DNA of 64,000 bases from Oxalobacteraceae bacterium UBA6018 (GTDB lineage: Bacteria; Pseudomonadota; Gammaproteobacteria; Burkholderiales; Burkholderiaceae_D). Shown piece after piece: positions 1 to 8,391 of this stretch. Both the position numbers and the translations under genes were made by a program. The stretch covers positions 69,035 to 133,034 of the forward strand of contig DIZW01000056.1 of assembly GCA_002428015.1 (NCBI GenBank). The letters run 5' to 3'. Each line of letters begins with the position of its first letter. Position 1 is the stretch's first letter. Below the pieces are notes generated by a model. The model was given only the letters and a program-made list of their open reading frames with translations, was not told the origin of the DNA and ran no database searches.

Positions 1-241
1 TGACGAACTGCTTCGAACCGACGCCCTTGACAACGAACTTGACCTTGCCGTCGACCAGCGCGAACAGGGTATGATCCTTGCCGGTGCCGACGTTCTCGCC
101 CGCGCGCACTGGGGTGCCGCGCTGACGGATGATGATGCCGCCGGCATTGATCGCCTGGCCGCCATACACCTTCACGCCAAGGCGCTTTGATTCTGAATCA
201 CGGCCGTTGCGGGTAGTGCCGCCGCCTTTTTTGTGTGCCAT
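1..241 (-). CDS. rpmA: 50S ribosomal protein L27 (3' end outside window)
   Basis: This is the N-terminal part of ribosomal protein L27, a component of the large subunit near the peptidyl-transferase centre. The reverse strand starts ATG at 241 and reads MAHKKGGGTTRNGRDSESKR, then LGVKVYGGQ and GGIIIRQRGT, the standard L27 N-terminus; the C-terminus lies beyond base 1. It follows rplU by 42 bases in the usual L21-L27 operon and probably shares the promoter upstream of rplU. I see nothing abnormal in it. Confidence 0.97.
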   Translation of the reverse strand, partial: MAHKKGGGTTRNGRDSESKRLGVKVYGGQAINAGGIIIRQRGTPVRAGENVGTGKDHTLFALVDGKVKFVVKGVGSKQFV

Positions 242-283
242 TTAAGTACTCCTTGATAGCTGATTGAACCGGGCAAACGGCAA

Positions 284-595
284 TTAGCCGTTGATCGATA
301 CGACTTGGATTTCGGTGAAATTCTGGCGATGGCCTTGATGCTTCTGGTAGTGCTTACGACGACGCATCTTGAAAATCTTCACTTTATCGTGACGACCGTG
401 TGCCACAACAGTTACCAGTACCTTTGCACCTTCGACCAATGGCGCACCAAACTTGATGGTGTCGCCCGCGCCTACTGCGAGAACTTGATCGATGGTGATT
501 TCGGAACCAATGTCTGCCGGTATCTGTTCTACTTTAAGTTTTTCGCCAGCGACAACTTTATACTGTTTGCCACCGGTTTTTATGACCGCGTACAT
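284..595 (-). CDS. rplU: 50S ribosomal protein L21
   Basis: L21 is a 23S-rRNA-binding protein of the large subunit. The 103-residue product starts MYAVIKTGGKQYKVVAGEKL and contains FKMRRRKHYQKHQGHRQ near the C-terminus, the basic RNA-binding segment typical of L21. An in-frame ATG pair six codons upstream would add MMRFQI, but L21 proteins start at MYAV, so 595 is chosen. It leads the L21-L27 operon and has a good sigma-70 type promoter about 60 bases upstream (656-684). Confidence 0.97.
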   Translation of the reverse strand: MYAVIKTGGKQYKVVAGEKLKVEQIPADIGSEITIDQVLAVGAGDTIKFGAPLVEGAKVLVTVVAHGRHDKVKIFKMRRRKHYQKHQGHRQNFTEIQVVSING

Positions 596-655
596 GATTT
601 GAAACCTCATCAAATGTTAAGAAAATCCGCCCGACCGAGGTCCGGGGAACCGCTG

Positions 656-684
656 ATTATACATGGGATCGTTTTTTTCGTCAA
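656..684 (-). promoter_or_regulatory. sigma-70-like promoter of rplU-rpmA
   Basis: On the reverse strand TTGACG (684-679) is followed by a 17-base spacer and a perfect TATAAT (661-656). It lies about 60 bases before the rplU start and points at it. Near-consensus hexamers and ideal spacing fit a strong ribosomal-protein promoter. Confidence 0.75.
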
Positions 685-783
685 AACCCATGCACAGGCG
701 CTCCGCTTCGTGGTATGGGCACAACGACAACATCGAGCCGCTTGATCCCCCTTCACCACCCTGGCGCGAGGGGCGCTGGCGAA

Positions 784-813
784 TGGCCGGGAATGACGTG
801 CTTGTCGTATAAT
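784..813 (+). promoter_or_regulatory. candidate promoter of ispB
   Basis: A perfect TATAAT at 808-813 lies 31 bases before the ispB start. The matching -35 position (around 784-789, TGGCCG) is weak. It is back to back with the rplU promoter, so this gap holds two divergent promoters. Confidence 0.45.
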
Positions 814-844
814 CGCGGCACCTAACGACTATTGCAGGTTTGCC

Positions 845-1834
845 TTGTCCGCCGCCACTCCCCACGCACAACAAAATAATATTGCCCAGTCGATCGCTTC
901 GGACATGGAGGCGGTCAACACGGTGATCCGTGCGCGCCTGCATTCCGACGTGGCGCTGGTGAACCAGATCGCGGAATACATCATCAGCGCCGGCGGCAAG
1001 CGCATCCGTCCCGTGCTGGTGCTGCTGGTCGCCAACGCCTATGGCTACCAGGGCGTGGCCCACCACGAACTGGCCGCCGTGGTCGAATTCATCCACACCG
1101 CCACCCTGCTGCACGACGACGTGGTGGACGAGTCGTCGATGCGGCGCGGGCGCCAGACCGCCAACGCCCTGTTCGGCAACGCCGCCTCGGTGCTGGTGGG
1201 CGACTTCCTGTACTCGCGCGCCTTCCAGATGATGGTCGGGCTGGACAATATGCGCGTCATGAAGATCCTGTCGGACGCCACCAACGTCATCGCCGAGGGC
1301 GAGGTGCTGCAGTTGCTCAACATGCACGACCCGGACGTGAGCCAGGACAGCTACCTGAAGGTGATCGAGTCGAAGACCGCCAAGCTGTTCGAGGCCGCGG
1401 CCGAGCTTGGCGCCCTCATCTCCGGCGCGAGCGACGTCCAGGTCGACGCCGCCGGCGAATACGGGCGCTCGCTCGGCACCGCCTTCCAGCTGATCGACGA
1501 CGTGCTCGACTACGCCGGCGACGCCGCCGAGATCGGCAAGAACGTGGGCGACGACCTGCGCGAGGGCAAGCCCACCCTGCCCCTGATCTACCTGATGGAA
1601 AACGGCACGGCCGAGCAGCGCGAACTCGTGCGCAACTGCATCGAAAAAGGTGACGAACAGCATTTCGACGCCATACTCGCCGCCGTGACCAGCAGCGGCG
1701 CGCTCGACTACACGCGCCGCTACGCGGTCGAGGCCGCCGAACGGGCCAAGGCGGCCATCGCCGGCCTGCCGGACAGCGTGTACAAACAAAGCTTGCTCCA
1801 GCTGTGCCGTTTTGCAGTTGACAGGAACCACTAA
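845..1834 (+). CDS. ispB: polyprenyl (octaprenyl) diphosphate synthase
   Basis: This trans-prenyltransferase extends farnesyl diphosphate with isopentenyl units to make the ubiquinone side chain. The 329-residue protein carries both aspartate-rich motifs: LLHDDVVDESSMRRG (first, near residue 87) and LIDDVLDYAG (second, near residue 218), plus the GGKRIRP substrate motif near residue 46. The proposed start is TTG at 845; an ATG at 905 (MEAVNTVIRAR) is the alternative and would still keep all catalytic motifs. The position next to rplU-rpmA is the common betaproteobacterial arrangement. Product chain length cannot be read reliably from sequence. Confidence 0.93.
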   Translation: MSAATPHAQQNNIAQSIASDMEAVNTVIRARLHSDVALVNQIAEYIISAGGKRIRPVLVLLVANAYGYQGVAHHELAAVVEFIHTATLLHDDVVDESSMRRGRQTANALFGNAASVLVGDFLYSRAFQMMVGLDNMRVMKILSDATNVIAEGEVLQLLNMHDPDVSQDSYLKVIESKTAKLFEAAAELGALISGASDVQVDAAGEYGRSLGTAFQLIDDVLDYAGDAAEIGKNVGDDLREGKPTLPLIYLMENGTAEQRELVRNCIEKGDEQHFDAILAAVTSSGALDYTRRYAVEAAERAKAAIAGLPDSVYKQSLLQLCRFAVDRNH

Positions 1835-1867
1835 GAGACGTTAACTTAACGCCTATCTACTGCCCGT

Positions 1868-1944
1868 CGGGGTGTGGCTCAGCCTGGTAGAGCGCTGCGT
1901 TCGGGACGCAGAGGCCGGAGGTTCGAATCCTCTCACCCCGACCA
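1868..1944 (+). tRNA. tRNA-Pro (anticodon CGG)
   Basis: This is a complete 77-base cloverleaf. The acceptor stem CGGGGTG pairs with CACCCCG, the anticodon arm is CTGCG-TTCGGGA-CGCAG with anticodon CGG, the T arm contains GTTCGAATCC, and CCA is encoded. It reads proline codon CCG. Its last 24 bases are repeated at 12535-12558, which marks it as an integration target; the gene itself is intact. Confidence 0.96.
1921..1944 (+). repeat. left attachment repeat (attL), tRNA-Pro 3' end
   Basis: This 24-base sequence spans the T arm and acceptor end of tRNA-Pro, including CCA, and is identical to 12535-12558. Similarity continues at lower identity through the downstream hairpin and terminator (to about 2003, compared with 12616). 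Duplication of a tRNA 3' end is the usual footprint of tyrosine-recombinase integration. Confidence 0.8.
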
Positions 1945-1974
1945 AAGTTCTTCCTGTAAATCAAGAACTTAGAT

Positions 1975-1995
1975 AAGCCCCAGCCACTGGGGCTT
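1975..1995 (+). terminator. rho-independent terminator after tRNA-Pro
   Basis: AAGCCCCAG (1975-1983) pairs with CTGGGGCTT (1987-1995) across a CCA loop, giving a 9-bp stem followed by TTGTCATTT. It ends the tRNA transcript. A near copy lies at 12588-12610. Confidence 0.75.
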
Positions 1996-2010
1996 TGTCA
2001 TTTCCAGCCC

Positions 2011-2031
2011 ATTCGTGGCAAATTCGTGGCA
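2011..2031 (+). repeat. direct repeat, possible integrase arm-binding sites
   Basis: ATTCGTGGCA occurs twice, at 2011-2020 and 2022-2031, one helical turn apart, just inside the left island end. Short spaced direct repeats at this position are typical of integrase arm sites. A degraded look-alike (TTGCAAACTAGTGTGCC) follows the right-hand repeat near 12630. The function is inferred from position. Confidence 0.45.
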
Positions 2032-2118
2032 GGCACGTAACTTTCGTGCCGCTTCTGCGAAGGCAGGCTAAACAACATCGACTAGACCAAGCTCCCCCAA
2101 CAAAATGGAGCAAGCGTC

Positions 2119-2394
2119 ATGATTACCATCGAAAATCGTTCGGCATTTTTCGTCACGGTACCCAAGCATAGCAACCTCGACCGAACAGAGGAATTCGAAG
2201 CCTACGTCGCCGAACTGTCGAATTGCGGTCTGACCCCGATGTTGCCGATTTTGCACGAAGCGGCATCGCGACGGTTCGCTGCCGCTGGCCCTGTTGCCGG
2301 CGCGCGTGACTTCCAGTTTCAATTAGAAAAAAAATATTGTTTCAGAAATAGTCGGTGTACTATGCAATTTCGTAGCGCCAACCAGAGAGGATGA
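2119..2394 (+). pseudogene. decayed start of a tyrosine-type integrase
   Basis: The frame opens MITIENRSAFFVTVPKHSNL, with GGAG eight bases upstream, then reads EAYVAELSNCGLTPML. From memory this matches the N-terminal domain of betaproteobacterial phage-type integrases (an ENRS..(F/Y)xVTV motif followed by AYxAEL...GLxP). After about residue 46 the resemblance ends, and the frame stops at residue 91 without any Arg-His-Arg-Tyr catalytic domain. It sits next to the tRNA-embedded repeat, where an integrase belongs. I read it as a remnant of the enzyme that inserted the island. The rest of the 1945-2390 gap holds only the terminator, the short repeats and an A/T-rich stretch (about 2322-2350) that probably contains the promoter of the chemosensory operon. 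Confidence 0.55.
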
Positions 2395-2396
2395 CT

Positions 2397-2867
2397 GTGC
2401 CCAGTGAGCAATCGCTACCGGCTTTATTCCTGATATGCCGCAGCCGACTGCGCCTGTGCGCGCTGCCTCTGCAATTTGTGCGCGAAACCATGCGCGCGCT
2501 CGCGCTCGAAGCCGTCCCCCATATGCCGCCGTTCCTGCTTGGCGTATCCGTCATCCGCGGCCAGGTGGTGCCGGTGGTCGACCTGGCCTGCCTGACCACC
2601 GGCGCCAGCCCCATGCCCGCCGAGCGCTATGTGACGCTGGTGCTGGGCGAGCGCCAGGTCGCGCTGGCGGTCGACGACGTGATCGGTGTGCACAGCCTGC
2701 CGCCGTCGGCGCTGGGCGACGTGCCGCCGCTGCTCGAATCGGCCGAAGCGGGCATGCTAAGCGCCCTGACCATGCTCGACGCCGAACTGCTGCTGGTGCT
2801 GCAAGCGACCCACCTGATTCCCGACCAACTGTGGCCGCTGCTGGCCGCGCAGGCTGCCGCCGCATGA
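2397..2867 (+). CDS. cheW: CheW-like coupling protein (first)
   Basis: CheW proteins link chemoreceptors to the CheA kinase. The roughly 156-residue product has the CheW fold pattern: LPLQFVRETMRAL, GVSVIRGQVVPVVDL near the middle and VALAVDDVIGVHSLP. GTG at 2397 is preferred over ATG at 2391 because AGAGAGG (2384-2390) directly abuts the ATG but is well spaced for the GTG. It is the first gene of the island operon and its stop overlaps the cheR start. It corresponds in position to wspB. Confidence 0.88.
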   Translation: MPSEQSLPALFLICRSRLRLCALPLQFVRETMRALALEAVPHMPPFLLGVSVIRGQVVPVVDLACLTTGASPMPAERYVTLVLGERQVALAVDDVIGVHSLPPSALGDVPPLLESAEAGMLSALTMLDAELLLVLQATHLIPDQLWPLLAAQAAAA

Positions 2868-4354
2868 ACGCGCAGCCGAGCGCGCGCGAGGTAGCGCAGT
2901 TTCGCGACTTGATCGCGACCCGGCTCGGACTGCATTTCGACGAGAGCAAACTGGTCAACCTGGCCAAGCTGCTGGCACTGCACGCCAAGGGTGATTGCGG
3001 CGCCTTCCTGACCTACCTGGCCGACGCCACGCTGGCGCAACTGGCCGCGCTGGCGCCCGAACTGACCGTCACCGAGACCTTTTTCTTCCGTTACGTCGAC
3101 CAGATCAACGCCTTCGCCGAGGTGGCGCTACCGGCCTGCGTGCAGGCGCACGACGGCGCGCGGGCGGTGCGCATCCTGTCGGCCGGCTGCGCCTCGGGCG
3201 AGGAGCCGTTTTCGCTGGCGATCGCCAGCCGCGAACGGGCCGGCGTCACCGAAAGCCAGGTCGAACTGACCGCCCTCGACATCAATCCGGTGATGCTGGC
3301 CAAGGCCGCGCGCGCCCACTACACGCACTGGTCGCTGCGCGATTTTCCGCCCGAATTGAAGCAGCGCTGGTTCAGGAGCGAGGGCGACTCCTTCGTGCTG
3401 TCCGATTCGATCCGGCGCATGGTGCGCTTCGAGAACCGCAACCTGGCCGACAGCGATCCCGCCTTCTGGCAGCTGGAGTCGTTCGACATCATCTTCTGCC
3501 GCAACGTGCTGATGTACTTCACGCCGCAGCAGATGCAGGCCGCGGTCGAGCGCATCGCCGGCGCGCTGGCGCCGGGCGGCTATCTGTTCCTGGGCCACGC
3601 CGAAACGCTGCGCGGCCTGAGTAACGATTTCCATTTATGCCACACCCACGGCACGTTCTACTACCGCCGCAAGCCGCACTTGTCGGCGCCGCCGTCGTAT
3701 ACCCCGCCGGCCGCGGTGGCGCCGCACTGGCGCCCCGGCGAGGTGCTGGGCGACACCGGGTGGATCGCCGCGATCGCCGACGCGTCGCAACGCATCGACG
3801 TGCTGGCCGCACGCGCTCCACCGGCCGCCAGCAGCGCGCCGGCCGCCAGCGCGCCCGACCTGCAGCGGGCCCGTGCCTACCTGCACAGCGAACGCTATGA
3901 CCGCACGCTGGAACAGATCGGCGCGCTGGCGTTCGAACACGCGGGCGACCCCGACGTGCTGCTGCTCAAGGCGGTCTCGCTGAGCCAGAGCGGCGCGCTG
4001 GCAGCGGCCGAAGCGGCCTGCCACCAGCTGCTCGCGCTCGACGAACTCAGTGCCGGCGCCCATTACGTGCTGGCCCTGTGCCGCGAGGAAGGCGGCGACA
4101 CCGCCGGCGCCTTCAGCCATTACCAGAGCGCGTCCTATCTCGATCCCGAATTCGCCATGCCGCGCCTGCAAGCGGGCTTGCTGGCACGGCGCCAGGGCCG
4201 GCCCGATGCGGCCCGCCACGACTTGGCGCAAGCGCTGCTGCTGCTCAAGCGCGAAGACGCGGCGCGCCTGCTGCTGTTCGGCGGCGGCTTCAAGCGCGAA
4301 GCACTGATGGCGCTGTGCCGCGCCGAACTGACCGCCTTGGGAGACTATCCATGA
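2864..4354 (+). CDS. cheR: CheR methyltransferase with C-terminal TPR region (WspC-like)
   Basis: CheR transfers methyl groups from S-adenosylmethionine to glutamates of chemoreceptors. The 496-residue protein has the CheR N-terminal helical domain, TVTETFFFRY (68-77), the SAM-binding SAGCASGEEP (106-115), and DIIFCRNVLMYF. After a proline- and alanine-rich linker the C-terminal 170 or so residues form TPR-like helix pairs (SERYDRTLEQIGAL, LSAGAHYVLALCREEGGDTAGAF). This CheR-TPR architecture is that of WspC. ATG at 2864 overlaps the cheW stop (ATGA). An open frame extends upstream to 2435 but only shadows cheW. Confidence 0.92.
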   Translation: MNAQPSAREVAQFRDLIATRLGLHFDESKLVNLAKLLALHAKGDCGAFLTYLADATLAQLAALAPELTVTETFFFRYVDQINAFAEVALPACVQAHDGARAVRILSAGCASGEEPFSLAIASRERAGVTESQVELTALDINPVMLAKAARAHYTHWSLRDFPPELKQRWFRSEGDSFVLSDSIRRMVRFENRNLADSDPAFWQLESFDIIFCRNVLMYFTPQQMQAAVERIAGALAPGGYLFLGHAETLRGLSNDFHLCHTHGTFYYRRKPHLSAPPSYTPPAAVAPHWRPGEVLGDTGWIAAIADASQRIDVLAARAPPAASSAPAASAPDLQRARAYLHSERYDRTLEQIGALAFEHAGDPDVLLLKAVSLSQSGALAAAEAACHQLLALDELSAGAHYVLALCREEGGDTAGAFSHYQSASYLDPEFAMPRLQAGLLARRQGRPDAARHDLAQALLLLKREDAARLLLFGGGFKREALMALCRAELTALGDYP

Positions 4355-4887
4355 ACGCGCCCCTGAACCAGGCCGTGCTCGACCTGCGCGCCGAATTCGA
4401 CCGCGGCTTCGCGCAGGCACCGCGGGTGGCCGCCGCGGCCAGCCTGAACATGCTTGCGATCCGGGTCGCCGGCGAGCCGTATGCGCTGCACCTGGACCAG
4501 ATCGCCGGCCTGTATGCGGACCGCCGCATCATGGCCTTGCCCACCCCGCTCGCTTCGCTGCTGGGCGTGACCGGCTTTCGCGGCCAGATCGCGCCGGTCT
4601 ATGACCTGGCGGCGCTGCTCGGCCACGTGGCCGGCGCCGCCCCGCGCTGGCTGGTGCTGGTGCGCTGCGCGCAGCCGCTGGCGCTCGCGTTCGACCAGTT
4701 CGAATCCCATTTCACGGTGGCGCCGGACCAGATCATGCGCGCCGCCGCAGCGCCGGGCCGGCCGCACCAGTGCGACACCGTGCAAGGGTGCGACGCGCTG
4801 CGCCCCGTGATCCATCTACCATCGTTGCACGACGACATACAGCGCCAGGCTGGCCTGGCACTGCAACAGAGGAGCAAGCAAACATGA
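4351..4887 (+). CDS. cheW: CheW-like coupling protein (second, WspD-like)
   Basis: This second CheW-domain protein has 178 residues. After a roughly 35-residue N-terminal extension it shows MLAIRVAGEPYALHLDQIAGLY, the hallmark GVTGFRGQIAPVYDLAALLG, and LALAFDQFESHF. Its ATG overlaps the cheR stop and its own end overlaps the receptor start, so all four genes are translationally coupled. A second coupling protein is also found in wsp-type systems, where the two connect receptor and kinase in the array. Confidence 0.88.
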   Translation: MNAPLNQAVLDLRAEFDRGFAQAPRVAAAASLNMLAIRVAGEPYALHLDQIAGLYADRRIMALPTPLASLLGVTGFRGQIAPVYDLAALLGHVAGAAPRWLVLVRCAQPLALAFDQFESHFTVAPDQIMRAAAAPGRPHQCDTVQGCDALRPVIHLPSLHDDIQRQAGLALQQRSKQT

Positions 4888-6353
4888 ACAGAAACTGGAC
4901 TTTCGGAAAACAGCTGGCGGCCGGCTACGCCGTGATGCTGGCCTTCGTGCTGGTCATTAGCGCGGTGTCGATCTTCGCGCTGCGCAGCGCCGTCAACAGC
5001 CAGGAGCGCGTCATCAGCGTCAACGGCCAGATGCTGGTCGACGTCGAGCGCTTGCACGTAGCGACCGAGCAGATGGTGGCCGCCGTGCGCGGCCAGGTGA
5101 TCTCCCCCGAACAGCGCTTCGTCGACCACCTGTCCAAGGCGCGCCAGGACTTCGCGCTGACCAATGAACGCCTCAGAAAGCTGGTCTACACCGACGACGG
5201 AAGACGCCTGCTCGATGCGATCGAACGCGACGCCCTCATCTACCAGCAGGTCAGCGACGACATCATGCAGTTGGCCGTTGCCCACACCAAGCAGGACCTG
5301 ATCCCGCGCCTGTTCGACGACAAAATGCTGCCGTCGCGTGAACGCTTCGACGCCAGCATGGGCGCCCTGGTCAAGCTGGAGGAACAGCACCTGGACGAGG
5401 CGCGCAAGGAAGCGGCCCAGGTGGCCTCGAGCGCGGTGCTGATGGTGTCGGTGATGGCCGCCGCGACGGCGCTGCTGGCGCTCGGCCTGGCGCTGATGCT
5501 GACCCGCACGCTCGGACGCCAGATCGGCGCCGCCGTCGGCCACGTGCAAAGCTCGTCGGCCGAATTGCAGGCCGCCGCCAGCCAGCAAGCCAGCGGCGCC
5601 AAGGAGCAGGCCGGCGCCATGACCGAGATCAGCACCACCATCAGCGAGCTGGTGGCGACCTCGCGCCAGATCGCCGAAAGCGCGCAGCGGGTGGCGCAGA
5701 TCGCCGAACAGACCGCAGGCGCCGCGCGCAGCGGCGAAGGCACCGTCGACAAGGGCCAGGACGCGATCGGCGCGATCCGGCGCCAGATCGACCTGGTGGT
5801 CAGGCACATGCTCGACCTGGGCCGCAAGTCGCAGGAAATCGGCGCGGTGCTCGACGTGGTGGCCGAACTGGCCGAACAGACCAACATCCTGGCCATCAAC
5901 GCCACCATCGAAGCCTCGGGCGCCGGCGAATCGGGCAAGCGCTTCGCGGTCGTGGCCGAGGAAATCCGCAAGCTGGCCGACCGCGTGGCCGCCTCCACCA
6001 AGGGTATCCGGACCCAGGTCGACGACGTACGCGGCGCAGTCAACACCACCGTGATGGCCACCGAGAGCGGCGCCAAGGCGGTCGACGCCGGCGCGCGCCA
6101 GTTCACCGAAGTGGCGCAGGCGTTCCGCCAGATCGCGGCGCTGGTGGCCACCACCACCGAGGCCGCGCGCGAGATCGAGCTGTCGACCAAGCAGCAGGCC
6201 AGCGCCGCCGAACAGGTCCGCATCGCCGTCACCGACGTGGCCCAGGCCACCCAGGAGACCGAGGCCAGCTCCAGCCAGACCTTGCAGACGGCGTCGCAGC
6301 TGGCGGTGCTGTCGCTCGACTTGCGGCGTTTGATCCAGCCGCAGGCCGCCTGA
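4884..6353 (+). CDS. methyl-accepting chemotaxis protein
   Basis: This 489-residue transmembrane chemoreceptor has TM1 at about 12-33, a helical periplasmic domain of about 145 residues, and TM2 at about 180-204. The long signalling coiled coil has its tip at AEQTNILAINATIEASGAGESGKRF, a variant of the usual QTNLLALNAAVEAARAGE hairpin. After TM2 the chain runs TRTLGRQIGAAVGHVQSSSAEL directly into the signalling domain, and I find no full-length HAMP domain. AGAGGAG (4868-4874) supports the ATG. There is no C-terminal CheR-binding pentapeptide; the TPR of the neighbouring CheR may replace it. Confidence 0.93.
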   Translation: MNRNWTFGKQLAAGYAVMLAFVLVISAVSIFALRSAVNSQERVISVNGQMLVDVERLHVATEQMVAAVRGQVISPEQRFVDHLSKARQDFALTNERLRKLVYTDDGRRLLDAIERDALIYQQVSDDIMQLAVAHTKQDLIPRLFDDKMLPSRERFDASMGALVKLEEQHLDEARKEAAQVASSAVLMVSVMAAATALLALGLALMLTRTLGRQIGAAVGHVQSSSAELQAAASQQASGAKEQAGAMTEISTTISELVATSRQIAESAQRVAQIAEQTAGAARSGEGTVDKGQDAIGAIRRQIDLVVRHMLDLGRKSQEIGAVLDVVAELAEQTNILAINATIEASGAGESGKRFAVVAEEIRKLADRVAASTKGIRTQVDDVRGAVNTTVMATESGAKAVDAGARQFTEVAQAFRQIAALVATTTEAAREIELSTKQQASAAEQVRIAVTDVAQATQETEASSSQTLQTASQLAVLSLDLRRLIQPQAA

Positions 6354-6363
6354 GGCAAGCGCG

Positions 6364-8391
6364 ATGGCCAAAGACCCGTACCGCTATTTCCGGATCGAGG
6401 CGCGCGAGCTGGTCGAACAGCTCGGCCAGGGCATGCTCGAACTGGAAAAGGGCCAGGGCGGCGCCGCCCCGGTGCAGCGTTTGCTGCGCCTGGCGCATAC
6501 GCTCAAGGGCGCGGCGCGGGTGGTCAAGCAGGTCGCCATCGCCGACTTGATCCACGGCGTCGAGGACATGCTGGCGCCGCACCGCGACGGCGCCATGCCC
6601 CTGGCGCGCCAGGGCATCGACCGGGTGCTGGCCGCGATCGACGCCATCGGCGCGCTGCTGGCGGCGCTACCGCAGGCCGAGGGCGCGCCGCTGGCGCCCG
6701 AACAAAAAGCCGAGCCGCTGCCTGTGAGCGCGCCGCGCATCGTGCGCGCCAACGTGCTGGAAGTGGACATGCTGCTCGAAGGCCTGGGCGAGATCGGCAG
6801 CGAGCTGGCCGCGCTGCGGCGCGGGGTCGACCAGCTTGACGGCGTGCGCGACCTGGCGCAGGCGCTGCAGGACCCCAGCATCCATGCGGCCGGCAAGGCG
6901 CATGCGCTGACGGCCCAGCTACAAACCCTGGTCAACAGCCTGGAACGTTCGATGGCGGGCGGCGCCGAACGCATCGACCGCGAACTGCGCCAGACCCGCG
7001 ACGCCGCCGAGCGGCTGCGCCTGATTCCCGTGTCGAGCGTGTTCCATGCGCTCGAACGTACCGCGCGCGACGCCGCCAACAGCATCGGCAAGCAGCTCGC
7101 GTTCGAGGCGGTCGGCGGCGATCTGCGGATCGACGGCGCGGTGCTCGACGCAGTGCAGGGCGCGCTGCTGCAGCTGGTGCGCAACGCCGTCGCGCACGGC
7201 ATCGAAACCCCGGACCAGCGCAGCGCCGCCGGCAAGGACCCGAGCGGCCGCTTCACGGTGGAAGTGGTGCGGCGCGGCTACCAGGTCTGGTTCCGCTGCG
7301 CCGACGACGGCGCCGGCATCGACCTGGACGCGGTGCGCCGGGTCCTGCGCGAACGCGGCGGCGGCGCCGCCGAGGTGGCCGGCCACAGCGCCGAGCGGCT
7401 GCTCGAACTACTGCTGGCGGGCGGCATCAGCACCAGCCGCGAAGTGACGTCATTGGCCGGGCGCGGCATCGGACTCGATGTGGTGCGCGCCGCGATGCTG
7501 GCCCTGAACGGCGAAGTGCACGCCGTCAGCCGTCCGGGCCTGGGCCTGGCGATCGAGCTGCGGGTGCCGCTGTCGCTGGCCGCGCTCGACGTGCTGCTGG
7601 TCGAAGCCGACGCCCAGGTCATGGCGCTGCCCCTCGATGCGGTCAAGGGCACCATGCGCGTCATGCACGACGATATCATCCGCACCCCCGACGGCGACTT
7701 GATCGCCTACCGCGGCCAGACCGTGCCACTGCTGGCGCTGACGCTGGGCACGCGCGCCAAGGCCGCGCACCGCTGGTCGCCGCGCGCGCTGACCGCGGTC
7801 ATCATCGAGGTCGACGGGGTATTGACCGCGCTGGCGGTGGCGCGCCTGCGCGGCATCGACAGCGTGGTGCTGCGCGCCCTGCCGGCGCTGGCGCCGGCCG
7901 ATCCGGCGGTACTCGGCCTGCACCTGGACAGCGAAGGCAATCCGCGCCTGGTGCTCGATCCCGAGGCGCTGGCCGGCGCCGTGCAGCTGCGCCGCGCCGC
8001 GGCCCAGGACGCGCAAGCGCCGTCCAAGCCGATCCTGATCGTGGACGACTCGCTGACCACCCGCATGCTCGAATGCAGCATCCTGGAATCGGCCGGCTTC
8101 AGCGTGGCGCTGGCCGCCAGCGCCGAGGAAGGCCTGGCCATGGCGCGCCTGACCGACTACGCGCTGTTCCTGGTGGACGTCGAAATGCCCGGCATGGACG
8201 GCTTTACGTTCATCGAATGCACCCGCGCCGATCCCTTGCTGCGCGCGATACCCGCGATCCTGGTGACGTCCTGCGAAACGCCCGAGCACCGCCGGCGCGG
8301 GGCCGAGGTCGGCGCCGCCGCCTACATCGTGAAGAACGAATTCGACCAGATCGACTTCCTGCAGCGCGTCGGCGCGCTGGTGCGGCCATGA
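6364..8391 (+). CDS. cheA: hybrid chemotaxis kinase CheA-REC (WspE-like)
   Basis: This 675-residue kinase transfers phosphate from its Hpt histidine to response regulators. The order is an Hpt domain with LRLAHTLKGAARVV (phospho-acceptor His45), a dimerisation helix region (about 130-245), an ATPase domain with the N box LVRNAVAHGIE (Asn274/His278) and G-rich SLAGRGIGLDVVR, a CheW-like domain (about 400-540), and a receiver with VDVEMPGMDG (Asp605). No P2 regulator-binding domain is evident; a short proline-rich linker follows Hpt. The fused receiver is the WspE arrangement. The stop overlaps the cheB start. Confidence 0.94.
   Translation: MAKDPYRYFRIEARELVEQLGQGMLELEKGQGGAAPVQRLLRLAHTLKGAARVVKQVAIADLIHGVEDMLAPHRDGAMPLARQGIDRVLAAIDAIGALLAALPQAEGAPLAPEQKAEPLPVSAPRIVRANVLEVDMLLEGLGEIGSELAALRRGVDQLDGVRDLAQALQDPSIHAAGKAHALTAQLQTLVNSLERSMAGGAERIDRELRQTRDAAERLRLIPVSSVFHALERTARDAANSIGKQLAFEAVGGDLRIDGAVLDAVQGALLQLVRNAVAHGIETPDQRSAAGKDPSGRFTVEVVRRGYQVWFRCADDGAGIDLDAVRRVLRERGGGAAEVAGHSAERLLELLLAGGISTSREVTSLAGRGIGLDVVRAAMLALNGEVHAVSRPGLGLAIELRVPLSLAALDVLLVEADAQVMALPLDAVKGTMRVMHDDIIRTPDGDLIAYRGQTVPLLALTLGTRAKAAHRWSPRALTAVIIEVDGVLTALAVARLRGIDSVVLRALPALAPADPAVLGLHLDSEGNPRLVLDPEALAGAVQLRRAAAQDAQAPSKPILIVDDSLTTRMLECSILESAGFSVALAASAEEGLAMARLTDYALFLVDVEMPGMDGFTFIECTRADPLLRAIPAILVTSCETPEHRRRGAEVGAAAYIVKNEFDQIDFLQRVGALVRP

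Noticed and set aside
2435..2863. N-terminal extension of cheR
   Set aside because: The frame overlaps cheW in another phase and is Arg/Pro-rich. The ATGA overlap at 2864 gives a normal CheR start.
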